From Salicibibacter cibi (GTDB taxonomy: Bacteria; Bacillota; Bacilli; Bacillales; Marinococcaceae): a stretch of DNA of 64,000 nt. The notes beneath the pieces were generated by a model that saw only the letters and a program-made list of their open reading frames with translations, ran no database searches and was not told the origin of the DNA. The position numbers and the translations under genes are program-made. Positions within the stretch are counted from its first letter, which is position 1; every line of letters starts with the position of its first letter. The stretch is from NCBI RefSeq assembly GCF_016495865.1, contig NZ_CP054706.1, positions 3,658,001 to 3,722,000 on the forward strand, given 5' to 3'. Below, one piece after another: positions 56,512-64,000 of this stretch.

Positions 56512-56532
56512 GTGGGAGGTGGGAGGTGGGAG
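56512..56532 (+). repeat. Short G-rich tandem repeat
   Basis: Three copies of GTGGGAG in the 66-base gap between the membrane protein and aroD; repeated GGG/GG runs could form a G-quadruplex. Confidence 0.6.
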
Positions 56533-56556
56533 CTTCGCTTTATTCTATGATTATGA

Positions 56557-57327
56557 TTACATATTCCGCTTTAGAATACGAAGAACTTGCTCAACGTCTG
56601 CGGTAGGGATTTGTCCTGGTGCTGAGGATTGCGCGCCAGAGGCAAACGTAAGTGCCGAGCCGAACAGTCCTCCTGCCAAACGTGATATCATTCCATTTCT
56701 TCCCATGGCCATCGATATGAGAGGAATCGGCATCGTGTGGCTCATTTTTTCAGTAACCTGCAAGAGAGTAAGTACGTCCATTTTTGATTGCGGCATCACG
56801 GCTATCTTGGCAACATCGGCCCCTAATACCACAGCTTCACTTATCTTTTCTTCCAACAATAGTGCCGAAGGCGTCTCCGTAAAATTATGATAGGAAAGAA
56901 TGACATCAATTTTCTGATTCCTCGCTTGCTCGATGAGATGATGTATATTTTTTTCCTGCTGACGCAATTCTATATCGACCCCGTGCACAGCATCGTTTGC
57001 GATGACTGCTTCATAAAGTTGCACAACCTCATTCTCATTAAGAGAAACCGCTTGTCCTCCTTCTTCCTCGGAACGTTTCGTAAACAATAGCGGACGTTTT
57101 GTTTCTCGTTGAATCTCTGTCGCGATATCAACAATCAGATCCACGTCTCGAATGTTTTCAAAGTAGTCCACGCGCCACTCCAAGAGATCCACTGTCTTTT
57201 CTTTTAACTGTTTCCATTCATCCTGTAGAGCCTCACGATTCTTTCCCATTAACGGAACACAAATCTTTGGATGAACTGTTTCGTCCCCTTTTCGCGTACG
57301 TAGTTGTAATCCCTTGTTCATATTCAT
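56557..57327 (-). CDS. aroD: 3-dehydroquinate dehydratase, type I
   Basis: 256-residue Schiff-base enzyme of the shikimate pathway. Catalytic His in ILSYHNF and lysine in VAKIAVMP; SMAMGRNGMISR and SALTFAS mark the C-terminal barrel. Start ATG 57327 has AAGGAG upstream. Type I in a Bacillus-like genome is fairly common beside or instead of type II. Divergent from aroK. Confidence 0.93.
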   Translation of the reverse strand: MNMNKGLQLRTRKGDETVHPKICVPLMGKNREALQDEWKQLKEKTVDLLEWRVDYFENIRDVDLIVDIATEIQRETKRPLLFTKRSEEEGGQAVSLNENEVVQLYEAVIANDAVHGVDIELRQQEKNIHHLIEQARNQKIDVILSYHNFTETPSALLLEEKISEAVVLGADVAKIAVMPQSKMDVLTLLQVTEKMSHTMPIPLISMAMGRNGMISRLAGGLFGSALTFASGAQSSAPGQIPTADVEQVLRILKRNM

Positions 57328-57427
57328 CCCATCTCCTTTCCTACCATTTTCCCCTTTCAATCGTTACTTTTCAATCATGGTTTGCTACAATGACAATCAA
57401 AGATGATAGGAAAGCGAGGTTATTTGC

Positions 57428-57964
57428 GTGGCAACATCGATAGACGAAACGATTTTACTCACCGGCTTCATGGGATCCGGCAAAACAATGATCGGTGAAG
57501 CGTTAGCAAAAAAATTAAACAAACCTTTTGCGGATATTGATAAAATCATTGAGGAAAAGGAAAGCATGCCAATCACGGAAATTTTCAAAAAGGAAGGTGA
57601 AGCAGCGTTTCGCGCGAAAGAAAAAATGGAAATCGCCAACTATCTATCAGCGTCTTCCGCTGGAAACGCCATCATTTCTGTTGGTGGAGGGGCTTTTCTC
57701 CAGGAAGAGGTGCGTGACATTTGCATGAAAAATACGACGGTCATTTTTTTACATATCTCTTGGACCGCGTGGCTCGAGCGATTGGATATGCTCGTCGAAA
57801 CCCGGCCGGTGCTACACGGCCGCACCATCTCAGAAATCCGAACGCTTTACGATGATCGCCAAACCATTTACGACCAACATCATTATCGTGTCACCGTCGA
57901 TGGACTCGACCCTGAAGAGGCGAGCGATAAGATTATTTCAGCTCTTCAGGGTAAGTCTATCTAA
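57428..57964 (+). CDS. aroK: Shikimate kinase
   Basis: 178-residue P-loop kinase phosphorylating shikimate. Walker A GFMGSGKT at residues 13-20, DID (shikimate-binding), SVGGGAFL Walker B-like, and LVETRPVL lid arginine. GTG start with AAGCGAGG upstream. It forms a small shikimate pathway pair with the divergent aroD; the 100-base gap must hold both promoters. Confidence 0.93.
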   Translation: MATSIDETILLTGFMGSGKTMIGEALAKKLNKPFADIDKIIEEKESMPITEIFKKEGEAAFRAKEKMEIANYLSASSAGNAIISVGGGAFLQEEVRDICMKNTTVIFLHISWTAWLERLDMLVETRPVLHGRTISEIRTLYDDRQTIYDQHHYRVTVDGLDPEEASDKIISALQGKSI

Positions 57965-58059
57965 GAACTATATGAAACGAAGAACTGCATGCAGGTATTG
58001 TACTCAGGGTTGCAAAAAAATAAGTCCACTCCTAAATAATCAATTTTACGAAAGCCAAC

Positions 58060-58093
58060 TGTCCAACCTTTGCTTCTTCATTGAGGTTGGACA
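58060..58093. terminator. Inverted repeat between convergent aroK and Ldh-type gene
   Basis: TGTCCAACCT / AGGTTGGACA, 10 of 10, with a 14-base loop. No long T-run follows on either strand, so its terminator role is uncertain. Confidence 0.5.
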
Positions 58094-58102
58094 TTGGGCG
58101 AA

Positions 58103-59148
58103 CTAATAAAAACCTTTAATTTTATTTTCTTCAGCGACTTGTTTTAATTCATTAAAGACTGCTTTAGTTAATGGGACTCCTTCTTTTTCTCTCTTTTCTT
58201 GTTGAATGAATTCGAGCTCACCCGGTAAATAAATATGATCAAATCCTTTGGCAAGTGGCGTGTTTTTGATTTCACTCCTCATTTGAATCATTCTTGTTTT
58301 AAATGTTTCAAAGTCAGTAAATAAATCAGCTTTGAAAACTAAAAAGAACTGTCCAACGTTTTGCTTTTCGTCTGTATACAAGCTGCCTATATGCGGTCCG
58401 AAACTAGCCCCGCTTAAAAGACTTGATAACACCTCTACAAAAAATGTTAAACCATACCCTTTTGGTCCTCCAACAGGAAGCACTGATCCCCCGTCCAGTG
58501 CTACATTTGGATCATCGGTTTCCTCCCCGTCTTTAGAAATAGCCCAACCGACCGGGATTTTCATTTCATTCTTTTGTGCAAGGCGTATTTTACCACGAGC
58601 AACAACACTTGTTGCCATATCGAATACGATGGGGGGGCATTCCCACTAGGAATGCCATAAGCAAATGGATTGGTCCCAAAGAAACTTTCTGTTCCACCCC
58701 ATGGCGCCATACTTGATGGTGCATTTGTAGTCGCAAGTGCGATACAATCATTATCCGCAGCGTATTTCACATAATCTGCAAGCATTCCGCAATGATTAGA
58801 ATGATTAATCGACACAATGCCGACGCCTGTATCTTTGGCTTTTTCAACAGCAATTTTTATACCTTCAGTGGCAAGAAGTATACCCATACTATTATTTCCG
58901 TCTATTAAGCAACTAGAGGGATATTCTTTATGGATGGTAAAGTTTGTACCCTTTGAAAACAGGCCCGACCGAAGACGTTCTGTATAATTCTTTACACGGC
59001 TTACACCATGTGAATCAATACCGCGAAGGTTTGCTAAGGTTAAATGCTTTGCAATGGTATGAGCATCATCAGACTCCATACCTTCAGCTTGGAAAATATT
59101 CTGTACAAGCTGTTTTAACTCTTCTTTTGGCATACTGACTGTAGACAT
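58103..59148 (-). pseudogene. Ldh-family NAD(P)-dependent oxidoreductase (malate/lactate/ureidoglycolate type), frameshifted
   Basis: The N-terminal frame (MSTVSMPKEELKQLVQNIF..., GIDSHGVSRVK, NHSNHCGMLADY, FGTNPFAYGIPSGNAPP) and a C-terminal frame (FDMATSVVARGKIRLAQK, PKGYGLTFFVEVLSS) together make a full ~345-residue Ldh2 family enzyme. They are out of register at a run of seven C (minus strand, 58637-58631); eight would restore the frame. Either a real inactivating deletion, slippage-type variation or a sequencing error. GGAG precedes ATG 59148. Confidence 0.78.
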
Positions 59149-59164
59149 AGCGGTTGCTCCTTTA

Positions 59165-60043
59165 TTACTTTATATCAATGATTTTGTCAATAACGGTTTC
59201 CCATTTTTCAGGGCGATCTCCCCCAAATTGTTCTCGAACATTTAGTTTAGACACGTACTCTAATTTATCCTTTACAGCTGCGGTCAGTTTTGATCCTAAT
59301 TTTAGCTCTTCTAACATGATAAGGGAGCCCTCCAGTTCTTCGGCCCTTCTTTCAGCATGAATTGAGGTTCCTGTGACCAATTGGTTTAGTGTTTTTCTAA
59401 ATGGTGAAGCAGCCATTGTTTCCTCGAGAGAATAGATGACGGGTTCTTCAACGTTTAGAGTTCTTGCTGCTTCCAGTAATTCTATTAGTAATGCTGCAGT
59501 GCCTTTCATGTAAATGCTACGTAATAGTTTGATAGAAGAAGCATCTCCGGCCTTTTTACTAACCTCTTGAATGTTCATGCCGTATGGTTCCATGCGTTCT
59601 ATGAAAGTTTGAGTCCCACCCCCACTGGCCACCATTGGGACTTTATGTTGATGTACAGTTAATGGTCCGAGCATTGCAGCATCAACAAATTTTCCGTTTG
59701 CGCATGTGACCAGTTCATCAATTTCTTTCTTAATATCAGGGTTTGATGCTGAGACATCTACATAAAGAATATCTTCATTAATTCTCTCTTTTATTTCTTT
59801 ACAAACTTCTAAAGCGAATTGAGTAGGAACAGCAACAAAAATTGTATTGGCTTTTTCTACCACGTTCTCTGGTCTATTCACCAAGTGAACGTTTGCTTTA
59901 TCCGCACGGTTTTTCACTTTTGCACCAAATTTAGGGTCATCACAGAAAGCATCATATGCTACAAGATTATCTATACTTTCACTATCTAATCCAGATGCAA
60001 GCTCAAAACCGGCCTCTCCAAATCCTATGAAACCTACTTTCAT
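59165..60043 (-). CDS. NAD(P)-dependent beta-hydroxyacid dehydrogenase-like protein
   Basis: 292 residues with an N-terminal Rossmann motif VGFIGFGEAG and a C-terminal helical domain of the DUF1932 type (GDASSIKLLRSIYMKGTAALLIE), as in 3-hydroxyisobutyrate dehydrogenase relatives. Likely oxidises a hydroxy acid produced in the pathway served by the Tct transporter. Twelve bases from the rraA-like gene. Confidence 0.8.
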   Translation of the reverse strand: MKVGFIGFGEAGFELASGLDSESIDNLVAYDAFCDDPKFGAKVKNRADKANVHLVNRPENVVEKANTIFVAVPTQFALEVCKEIKERINEDILYVDVSASNPDIKKEIDELVTCANGKFVDAAMLGPLTVHQHKVPMVASGGGTQTFIERMEPYGMNIQEVSKKAGDASSIKLLRSIYMKGTAALLIELLEAARTLNVEEPVIYSLEETMAASPFRKTLNQLVTGTSIHAERRAEELEGSLIMLEELKLGSKLTAAVKDKLEYVSKLNVREQFGGDRPEKWETVIDKIIDIK

Positions 60044-60054
60044 TCTTAAAACTC

Positions 60055-60744
60055 CTATCCCTTAAATTGATCTATTTTTTCCTCGAGCCAATCTGGCTTT
60101 ATACTGCTCGTAACATAACCGTCTCTTCTTTCTTTTTCGTATATAGCAATGGTTTCCAGACGTTTCCCTTCATATGATTGTTTTTTCTCCGCTCGCTTAA
60201 AAACATATTCGATTTCTATTCTTGGTACAACAACAACCCCATCATTGTCACCGACGATCAAATCACCAGGTTGTACAACTATGCCCCCACATACGATGGG
60301 GATATTATAGTTTCCGGGCCCTTCCTTGTAAGGGCCGTTCGGAACGAATCCCTTTGCATATATCGGAAACCCTAATCTTGTAAGGTCGTTTTTATCTCTA
60401 ACTAACCCATCGATGACGATACTCTCCAAACCGACGGCTTTAGCTGCTGCAGCCATTAATTCTCCAAGATAAGCATTTTTTTTATGATCCTTTCCATCTG
60501 CAACAAGCACATATCCCGGCTCACCATCATAAATCGCCTGATGCAAAAACAGGTTATCACCGGGTTTCATAGATACCGTGACAGCAGTACCAACAAAATC
60601 CATGTCTTTGCCAACTGGTTTAATTTCATGACTCATGGTATTGGCACCATCCATTGCGTCCGCAATAAGGGAACTATTAAGAAACCGAGCTCGTTCAATG
60701 ATCTCTTTTGATAATTTTTCGGGATATTTATTTTCGCTTCTCAT
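60055..60744 (-). CDS. RraA-like aldolase/decarboxylase
   Basis: 229 residues of the RraA/HMG aldolase fold: LIADAMDG, DGLVRDKNDL, and GDNDGVVVVPR are the metal and substrate loop signatures. Members cleave 4-hydroxy-4-methyl-2-oxoglutarate or decarboxylate oxaloacetate; RNase E inhibition is not expected in Bacillus. ATG overlaps the tctA stop (ATGA). Confidence 0.82.
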   Translation of the reverse strand: MRSENKYPEKLSKEIIERARFLNSSLIADAMDGANTMSHEIKPVGKDMDFVGTAVTVSMKPGDNLFLHQAIYDGEPGYVLVADGKDHKKNAYLGELMAAAAKAVGLESIVIDGLVRDKNDLTRLGFPIYAKGFVPNGPYKEGPGNYNIPIVCGGIVVQPGDLIVGDNDGVVVVPRIEIEYVFKRAEKKQSYEGKRLETIAIYEKERRDGYVTSSIKPDWLEEKIDQFKG

Positions 60745-62252
60745 TTTTCCACTCCTTTATTTTGATCAAATTTTTGATGTTTCTTCTTACGTAGATTAGG
60801 AAGAATGATGGAAAGTACAGATAATATAAGTAGTGTTATGATTAAAGGATTTTGTAAAAATACCATCACATCTCCGTTTGAGATGGTTAAAGCCATTCTG
60901 AAGTTCTCTTCCAAAAGCTCACCCAACACAAAGGCCAAAATGAATGGAGCAGCTGGGAATTTTAAACTTTTAAGGACAAAACCAATCACGCCAAACAAAA
61001 CAAGCAGATATAAATCAAAAGTGCTGAAACTGATTGCGTAAATCCCGATCAAACAAAAAGTCAAAACCAAAGAAATCAAAAGTGGTCTCGGGATCTTTAA
61101 GACCTTTGATATATAGGGGATGAGAGGAAGGTTTAAAATAATCAAGATTACATTCCCCAAATACATGCTGACGATGATTCCCCAAAATATTGAGGGTTCT
61201 TCCGAGACAAGCATTGGACCTGGTTGAACACCTAATACTAAAAATGCACCTAATAATACCGCAGTTGTACCAGATCCGGGAATCCCTAAGCTCAATAACG
61301 GTACAAAAGATCCTGTAGAGGCTGCATTAGTTGATGTTTCCGGTGCGGCTAAACCTTTTACAGACCCTTTCCCAAATTCTTCAGGTTTTTTTGATACTCT
61401 TTTCTCAGCAATATAACTCATGAATGATGCAATTGTTGCGCCTGCACCTGGCAAAACACCAATGATGAAGCCGAGTACTGATTGCCTGGACATAGGCCCG
61501 GTCATCTCTTTAAAGTCTTTTCTCGTCAACTTAATGGATCCAATATTTGACATTTTCTCAATAGAGCGATCATGACGATTAATAATTAATGAACTCACTT
61601 CCGCTAAAGCAAAAAGACCGAGTGCGACTACGAGAAAGTCAATCCCTTCTAGCAAATTCACGCTTCCAAATGTAAAGCGACTCGTTCCCGTTTGTGAATC
61701 AATACCTATGGTAACAGCCATAAATCCTAATACAGCAGAAATAAATGCACGAACTGAGGAACCTTCAGAAAGACTAGCGATAGCAGTCATCCCGAATAAC
61801 ATGAGCGCGAAGTATTCTGCTGGTCCAAATGAAACAGCTAAACTCGACAACACCGGAGCAAATAGCATGAGGAGAATCGCTGCAACTGTCCCTCCGACAA
61901 AGGAGGCCATTGCCGCGATCGCAAGCGCCTTCCCCGCCTCTCCTCGTTGGGCCATTGGATAACCATCAAATGTTGTGGCAACTGTACTTGCTGCCCCCGG
62001 TGTGTTTATCAAAATGGAAGAAGTTGAACTCCCGAATATTGCTCCATAATAGACACCAGCCATCATAACCAAAGCAAACGTTGGATCCATGCCATATGTA
62101 ATAGGGATCATTACAGCAATTGCAGTAATTGGTCCAAGCCCTGGCATAATACCAATTGCAGTTCCAACAATTACACCGATTGCCACAAAGAGCATTCCTT
62201 CTAGACTAAAAGCAACTTGAAAACCCTCTAAAATTCCACCAAAACCATTCAT
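60741..62252 (-). CDS. tctA: Tripartite tricarboxylate transporter large permease TctA
   Basis: 503 residues with about 11-12 membrane helices. Signatures GIMPGLGPITAIAVMIPIT, GAIFGSSTSSILINTPG, and LPGAGATIASFMSY of TctA are clear. Works with TctB and the TctC binding lipoprotein to import a carboxylate using an ion gradient. Confidence 0.93.
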   Translation of the reverse strand: MNGFGGILEGFQVAFSLEGMLFVAIGVIVGTAIGIMPGLGPITAIAVMIPITYGMDPTFALVMMAGVYYGAIFGSSTSSILINTPGAASTVATTFDGYPMAQRGEAGKALAIAAMASFVGGTVAAILLMLFAPVLSSLAVSFGPAEYFALMLFGMTAIASLSEGSSVRAFISAVLGFMAVTIGIDSQTGTSRFTFGSVNLLEGIDFLVVALGLFALAEVSSLIINRHDRSIEKMSNIGSIKLTRKDFKEMTGPMSRQSVLGFIIGVLPGAGATIASFMSYIAEKRVSKKPEEFGKGSVKGLAAPETSTNAASTGSFVPLLSLGIPGSGTTAVLLGAFLVLGVQPGPMLVSEEPSIFWGIIVSMYLGNVILIILNLPLIPYISKVLKIPRPLLISLVLTFCLIGIYAISFSTFDLYLLVLFGVIGFVLKSLKFPAAPFILAFVLGELLEENFRMALTISNGDVMVFLQNPLIITLLILSVLSIILPNLRKKKHQKFDQNKGVEK

Positions 62253-62290
62253 ATTTGCACCTCAATTCCTTATGAAGATAATCACGATGT

Positions 62291-62731
62291 CTAAAATGGT
62301 AAAATACCCTCTGGTAATGCAATCATTAAGTATCTCGTAAATAATAAATATAAGCTGATAGGAACGATAATTGAGACAATGGCATTCGCTATATGATTTC
62401 GATAGCCGAGAAATAGAGAGCAAATAAAGATAAACAATGTTGTAATAAACACAAATCCAAGATGCTCTAATAGTAAAATATAAATGAGAAGCATGCCTAG
62501 AACAGTGGCAATAACTTTAAAATCTTTTTTTGCTACAAAGAGACTTGCACCTTCGTCACTCTTCGTGAAGAACAATATAACTGATAAAATAATCAGTAAT
62601 GATCCTAGAAGAATGGGGAACGCATTAGCATCAATAATGATGTACTCATAGGTTGGCAAGAGAATACTTGCTATTATATAGCTCACAGCAAGTACTAATA
62701 GAGGGATACTAATTTTTTGATTCATTGTCAT
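62291..62731 (-). CDS. tctB: Tripartite tricarboxylate transporter small permease TctB
   Basis: 146 residues with four membrane helices (ISIPLLVLAVSYIIASIL; AFPILLGSLLIILSVILFF; VLGMLLIYILLLEHLGFVF; IVPISLYLLFTRYLM). ATG 62731, with GGGAGGAG 12 bases upstream, is chosen; a longer frame to 62761 exists. Between tctC and tctA. Confidence 0.85.
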   Translation of the reverse strand: MTMNQKISIPLLVLAVSYIIASILLPTYEYIIIDANAFPILLGSLLIILSVILFFTKSDEGASLFVAKKDFKVIATVLGMLLIYILLLEHLGFVFITTLFIFICSLFLGYRNHIANAIVSIIVPISLYLLFTRYLMIALPEGILPF

Positions 62732-62753
62732 GCGACATCCACTCCTCCCAGGG

Positions 62754-63752
62754 TTATTCATCTAAAAGACCAAGTTCATCCATTATCACTCGGTTTTCTT
62801 CTACTTCTTCTCGGATAAACTCTGTATATTCTTCGCTTCCCATAAACATTTCTTCCCATCCAAATTGATCGCGAATATCGGCAAATTGGTCTGATTCACT
62901 AACTTGTCTCATAATGTCCTCGTAATACTCTACTTGGGCATCCGTCAAACTGCTCGGGCCATATACTCCGCGCCAATTTATAAACACGGTATCATATCCT
63001 TGTTCTACTGCTGTCGGAAAATCGGATACATCTTCGGCTTCCAGACGATCTTCAGATAACACGGCCAAAATTCTAATGTCTCCCGCACGATGTTGTTCTA
63101 TCACACCACTACCGAGTTTGGAAGTAAGTACATCTACATTCCCACTTAGTAAATTCGGGATTCCTCCACTTGATTGATCAGCCACATAACTGATATCTTC
63201 CATTGGGATACCTGCCTCTTGTGCTAAGTCAATGAATTGAACATGATCAAAACCACCAGGCGTATTTCCTCCAGTGACTGTAATGTCTTCGGGATTTTCT
63301 TTATAATCTTCCATTAATTCGGTCAATGTATCCCATGGTGCATCTTCTCTTACCGCGATAATCCCATAATCGGCTGCTAAGTTTGCGATAGGAGTCATAT
63401 CATCCCAGTTGTAATCCGAATTGCCAGCCAACATAGAAAAAACCATCGTGGTTGATGTAGTAAAGATATTTTGAGGGTCTTGAACATTTTCAATATATGC
63501 CCAGCCTACTGCACCTGTCCCCCCGGGTTTATTGACCACACCAATATCTTGATCCATTAAATTTTGTTCCATAATGACATCAGCAATCATTCGTGCCGAT
63601 GTGTCCCATCCCCCACCAGCTCTTGCAGGGGCGACCAACTCAACATTTGCTTCAGGTTCCCAACGCTCTTCCTCCTGACTGGTAGTAGAGTCCGTTTCAT
63701 TACAAGCTGACAGAAATAATCCTAATATTAAAAATGGAAGTAACTTCTTCAT
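62754..63752 (-). CDS. tctC: Tripartite tricarboxylate transporter substrate-binding lipoprotein TctC
   Basis: 332 residues, lipobox LSAC with C17, an acidic N-terminal linker and the Bug/TctC fold (VELVAPARAGGGWDTSARMIADV; NKPGGTGAVGWAYI). Acidic overall, as for halophile exported proteins. First gene of a six-gene operon tctC-tctB-tctA-rraA-dehydrogenase-Ldh type. The substrate is probably a hydroxy-di/tricarboxylate, by the enzymes downstream. Confidence 0.9.
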   Translation of the reverse strand: MKKLLPFLILGLFLSACNETDSTTSQEEERWEPEANVELVAPARAGGGWDTSARMIADVIMEQNLMDQDIGVVNKPGGTGAVGWAYIENVQDPQNIFTTSTTMVFSMLAGNSDYNWDDMTPIANLAADYGIIAVREDAPWDTLTELMEDYKENPEDITVTGGNTPGGFDHVQFIDLAQEAGIPMEDISYVADQSSGGIPNLLSGNVDVLTSKLGSGVIEQHRAGDIRILAVLSEDRLEAEDVSDFPTAVEQGYDTVFINWRGVYGPSSLTDAQVEYYEDIMRQVSESDQFADIRDQFGWEEMFMGSEEYTEFIREEVEENRVIMDELGLLDE

Positions 63753-64000
63753 TTGAATTCAACTCCCTTCTATATTCTTTTATTCGGATGTTAGCAACTT
63801 ATTGAATTCGGTTTCATCAATGAGTGAGCGACTTTACGAAAAAATTATTATTAAGAGAAACTTTTCGAGTTATGGAATCCCAATGCTTAATTATTTCTAA
63901 AGCAGGGGTTTAGAAAATTTACCCGTTTGAGCAATACAAATTTAGCATTTGAATATCGTCTTAATCCCATAGATTTAATAAAATAGTCTGCGATTTCCAT
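63753..64000. other. Region upstream of tctC
   Basis: AT-rich; must contain the tctC promoter. A 37-codon minus-strand frame (MEIADYFIKSMGL...) touches the window edge and may be nothing or the end of a neighbouring gene. No operator was recognised. Confidence 0.35.

Overview
The window looks like chromosomal DNA of a Gram-positive, endospore-forming Bacillaceae, probably a salt- or alkali-loving one. The backbone follows the Bacillus subtilis prfA-rpmE-rho-glpX-murA-tal-spo0F-ywjG-pyrG-rpoE-fadF-ywjE order almost gene for gene. GTG and TTG starts with strong AGGAGG-type ribosome sites are common, and the extracellular solute-binding lipoproteins are very acidic, as in halophiles. Genus cannot be fixed from sequence alone; Salicibibacter-like or related halophilic bacilli are my guess.

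Layout. (1) 1-18.9 kb is conserved core on the minus strand: prfA (cut by the window edge), type B L31, rho, glpX, murA, transaldolase, spo0F, pyrG with a CTP-sensing style leader, rpoE (delta), and a fatty-acid beta-oxidation operon fadF-thiolase-acyl-CoA dehydrogenase-tetR behind a FadR-box-like palindrome. A CoA-disulfide reductase, ywjG and a cardiolipin synthase lie on the plus strand. fbaA, normally between spo0F and tal, is absent. (2) 19-25.5 kb: a TAXI-type TRAP transporter set (binding protein, DUF1850, fused permease), a PNPOx-like flavoprotein, an LD-carboxypeptidase and an M20 peptidase. (3) 25.5-34 kb is accessory and partly decaying: a candidate type I toxin/antisense RNA locus, an insertion sequence with an early stop codon, frameshifted merR and alpha/beta hydrolase genes, a lone ABC ATPase, a Nudix hydrolase, an AbrB-type/Doc toxin-antitoxin pair and an Nramp-like transporter lacking the usual metal-binding motifs. 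(4) 34-42 kb: a general-stress SDR, argS with ywiB, and a ribonucleotide reductase operon (alpha, flavodoxin, beta) behind two NrdR-like boxes, followed by an AT-rich DUF3800 gene. (5) 42.9-51.1 kb: copper handling (YcnK-like repressor, CopC, CopD fused to a YtkA/FixH-like tail), a GATase, and an acetate uptake/activation operon (DUF485, symporter, acsA) with a cre box and a divergent LytTR regulator. (6) 51.15-55 kb is an island-like stretch opening with a tRNA-Arg 3' fragment, holding a TnpB remnant, small AT-rich genes and an IS3-family element with a strongly structured 3' non-coding part. (7) 55-64 kb: a membrane transporter-like gene, aroD/aroK, and a TctCBA carboxylate uptake operon coupled to RraA-like, 3-hydroxyisobutyrate-dehydrogenase-like and (frameshifted) Ldh-type enzymes.

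Two sequence-scale signals stand out. A dispersed hairpin repeat recurs in at least six intergenic sites and carries a terminator-like hairpin; one copy is split by a 256-bp inverted-repeat element with a 7-bp target duplication. The 25.56-25.85 kb locus has two convergent promoters sharing an identical 13-bp -10 region around a 56-codon hydrophobic peptide gene, which is the architecture of a type I toxin-antitoxin.
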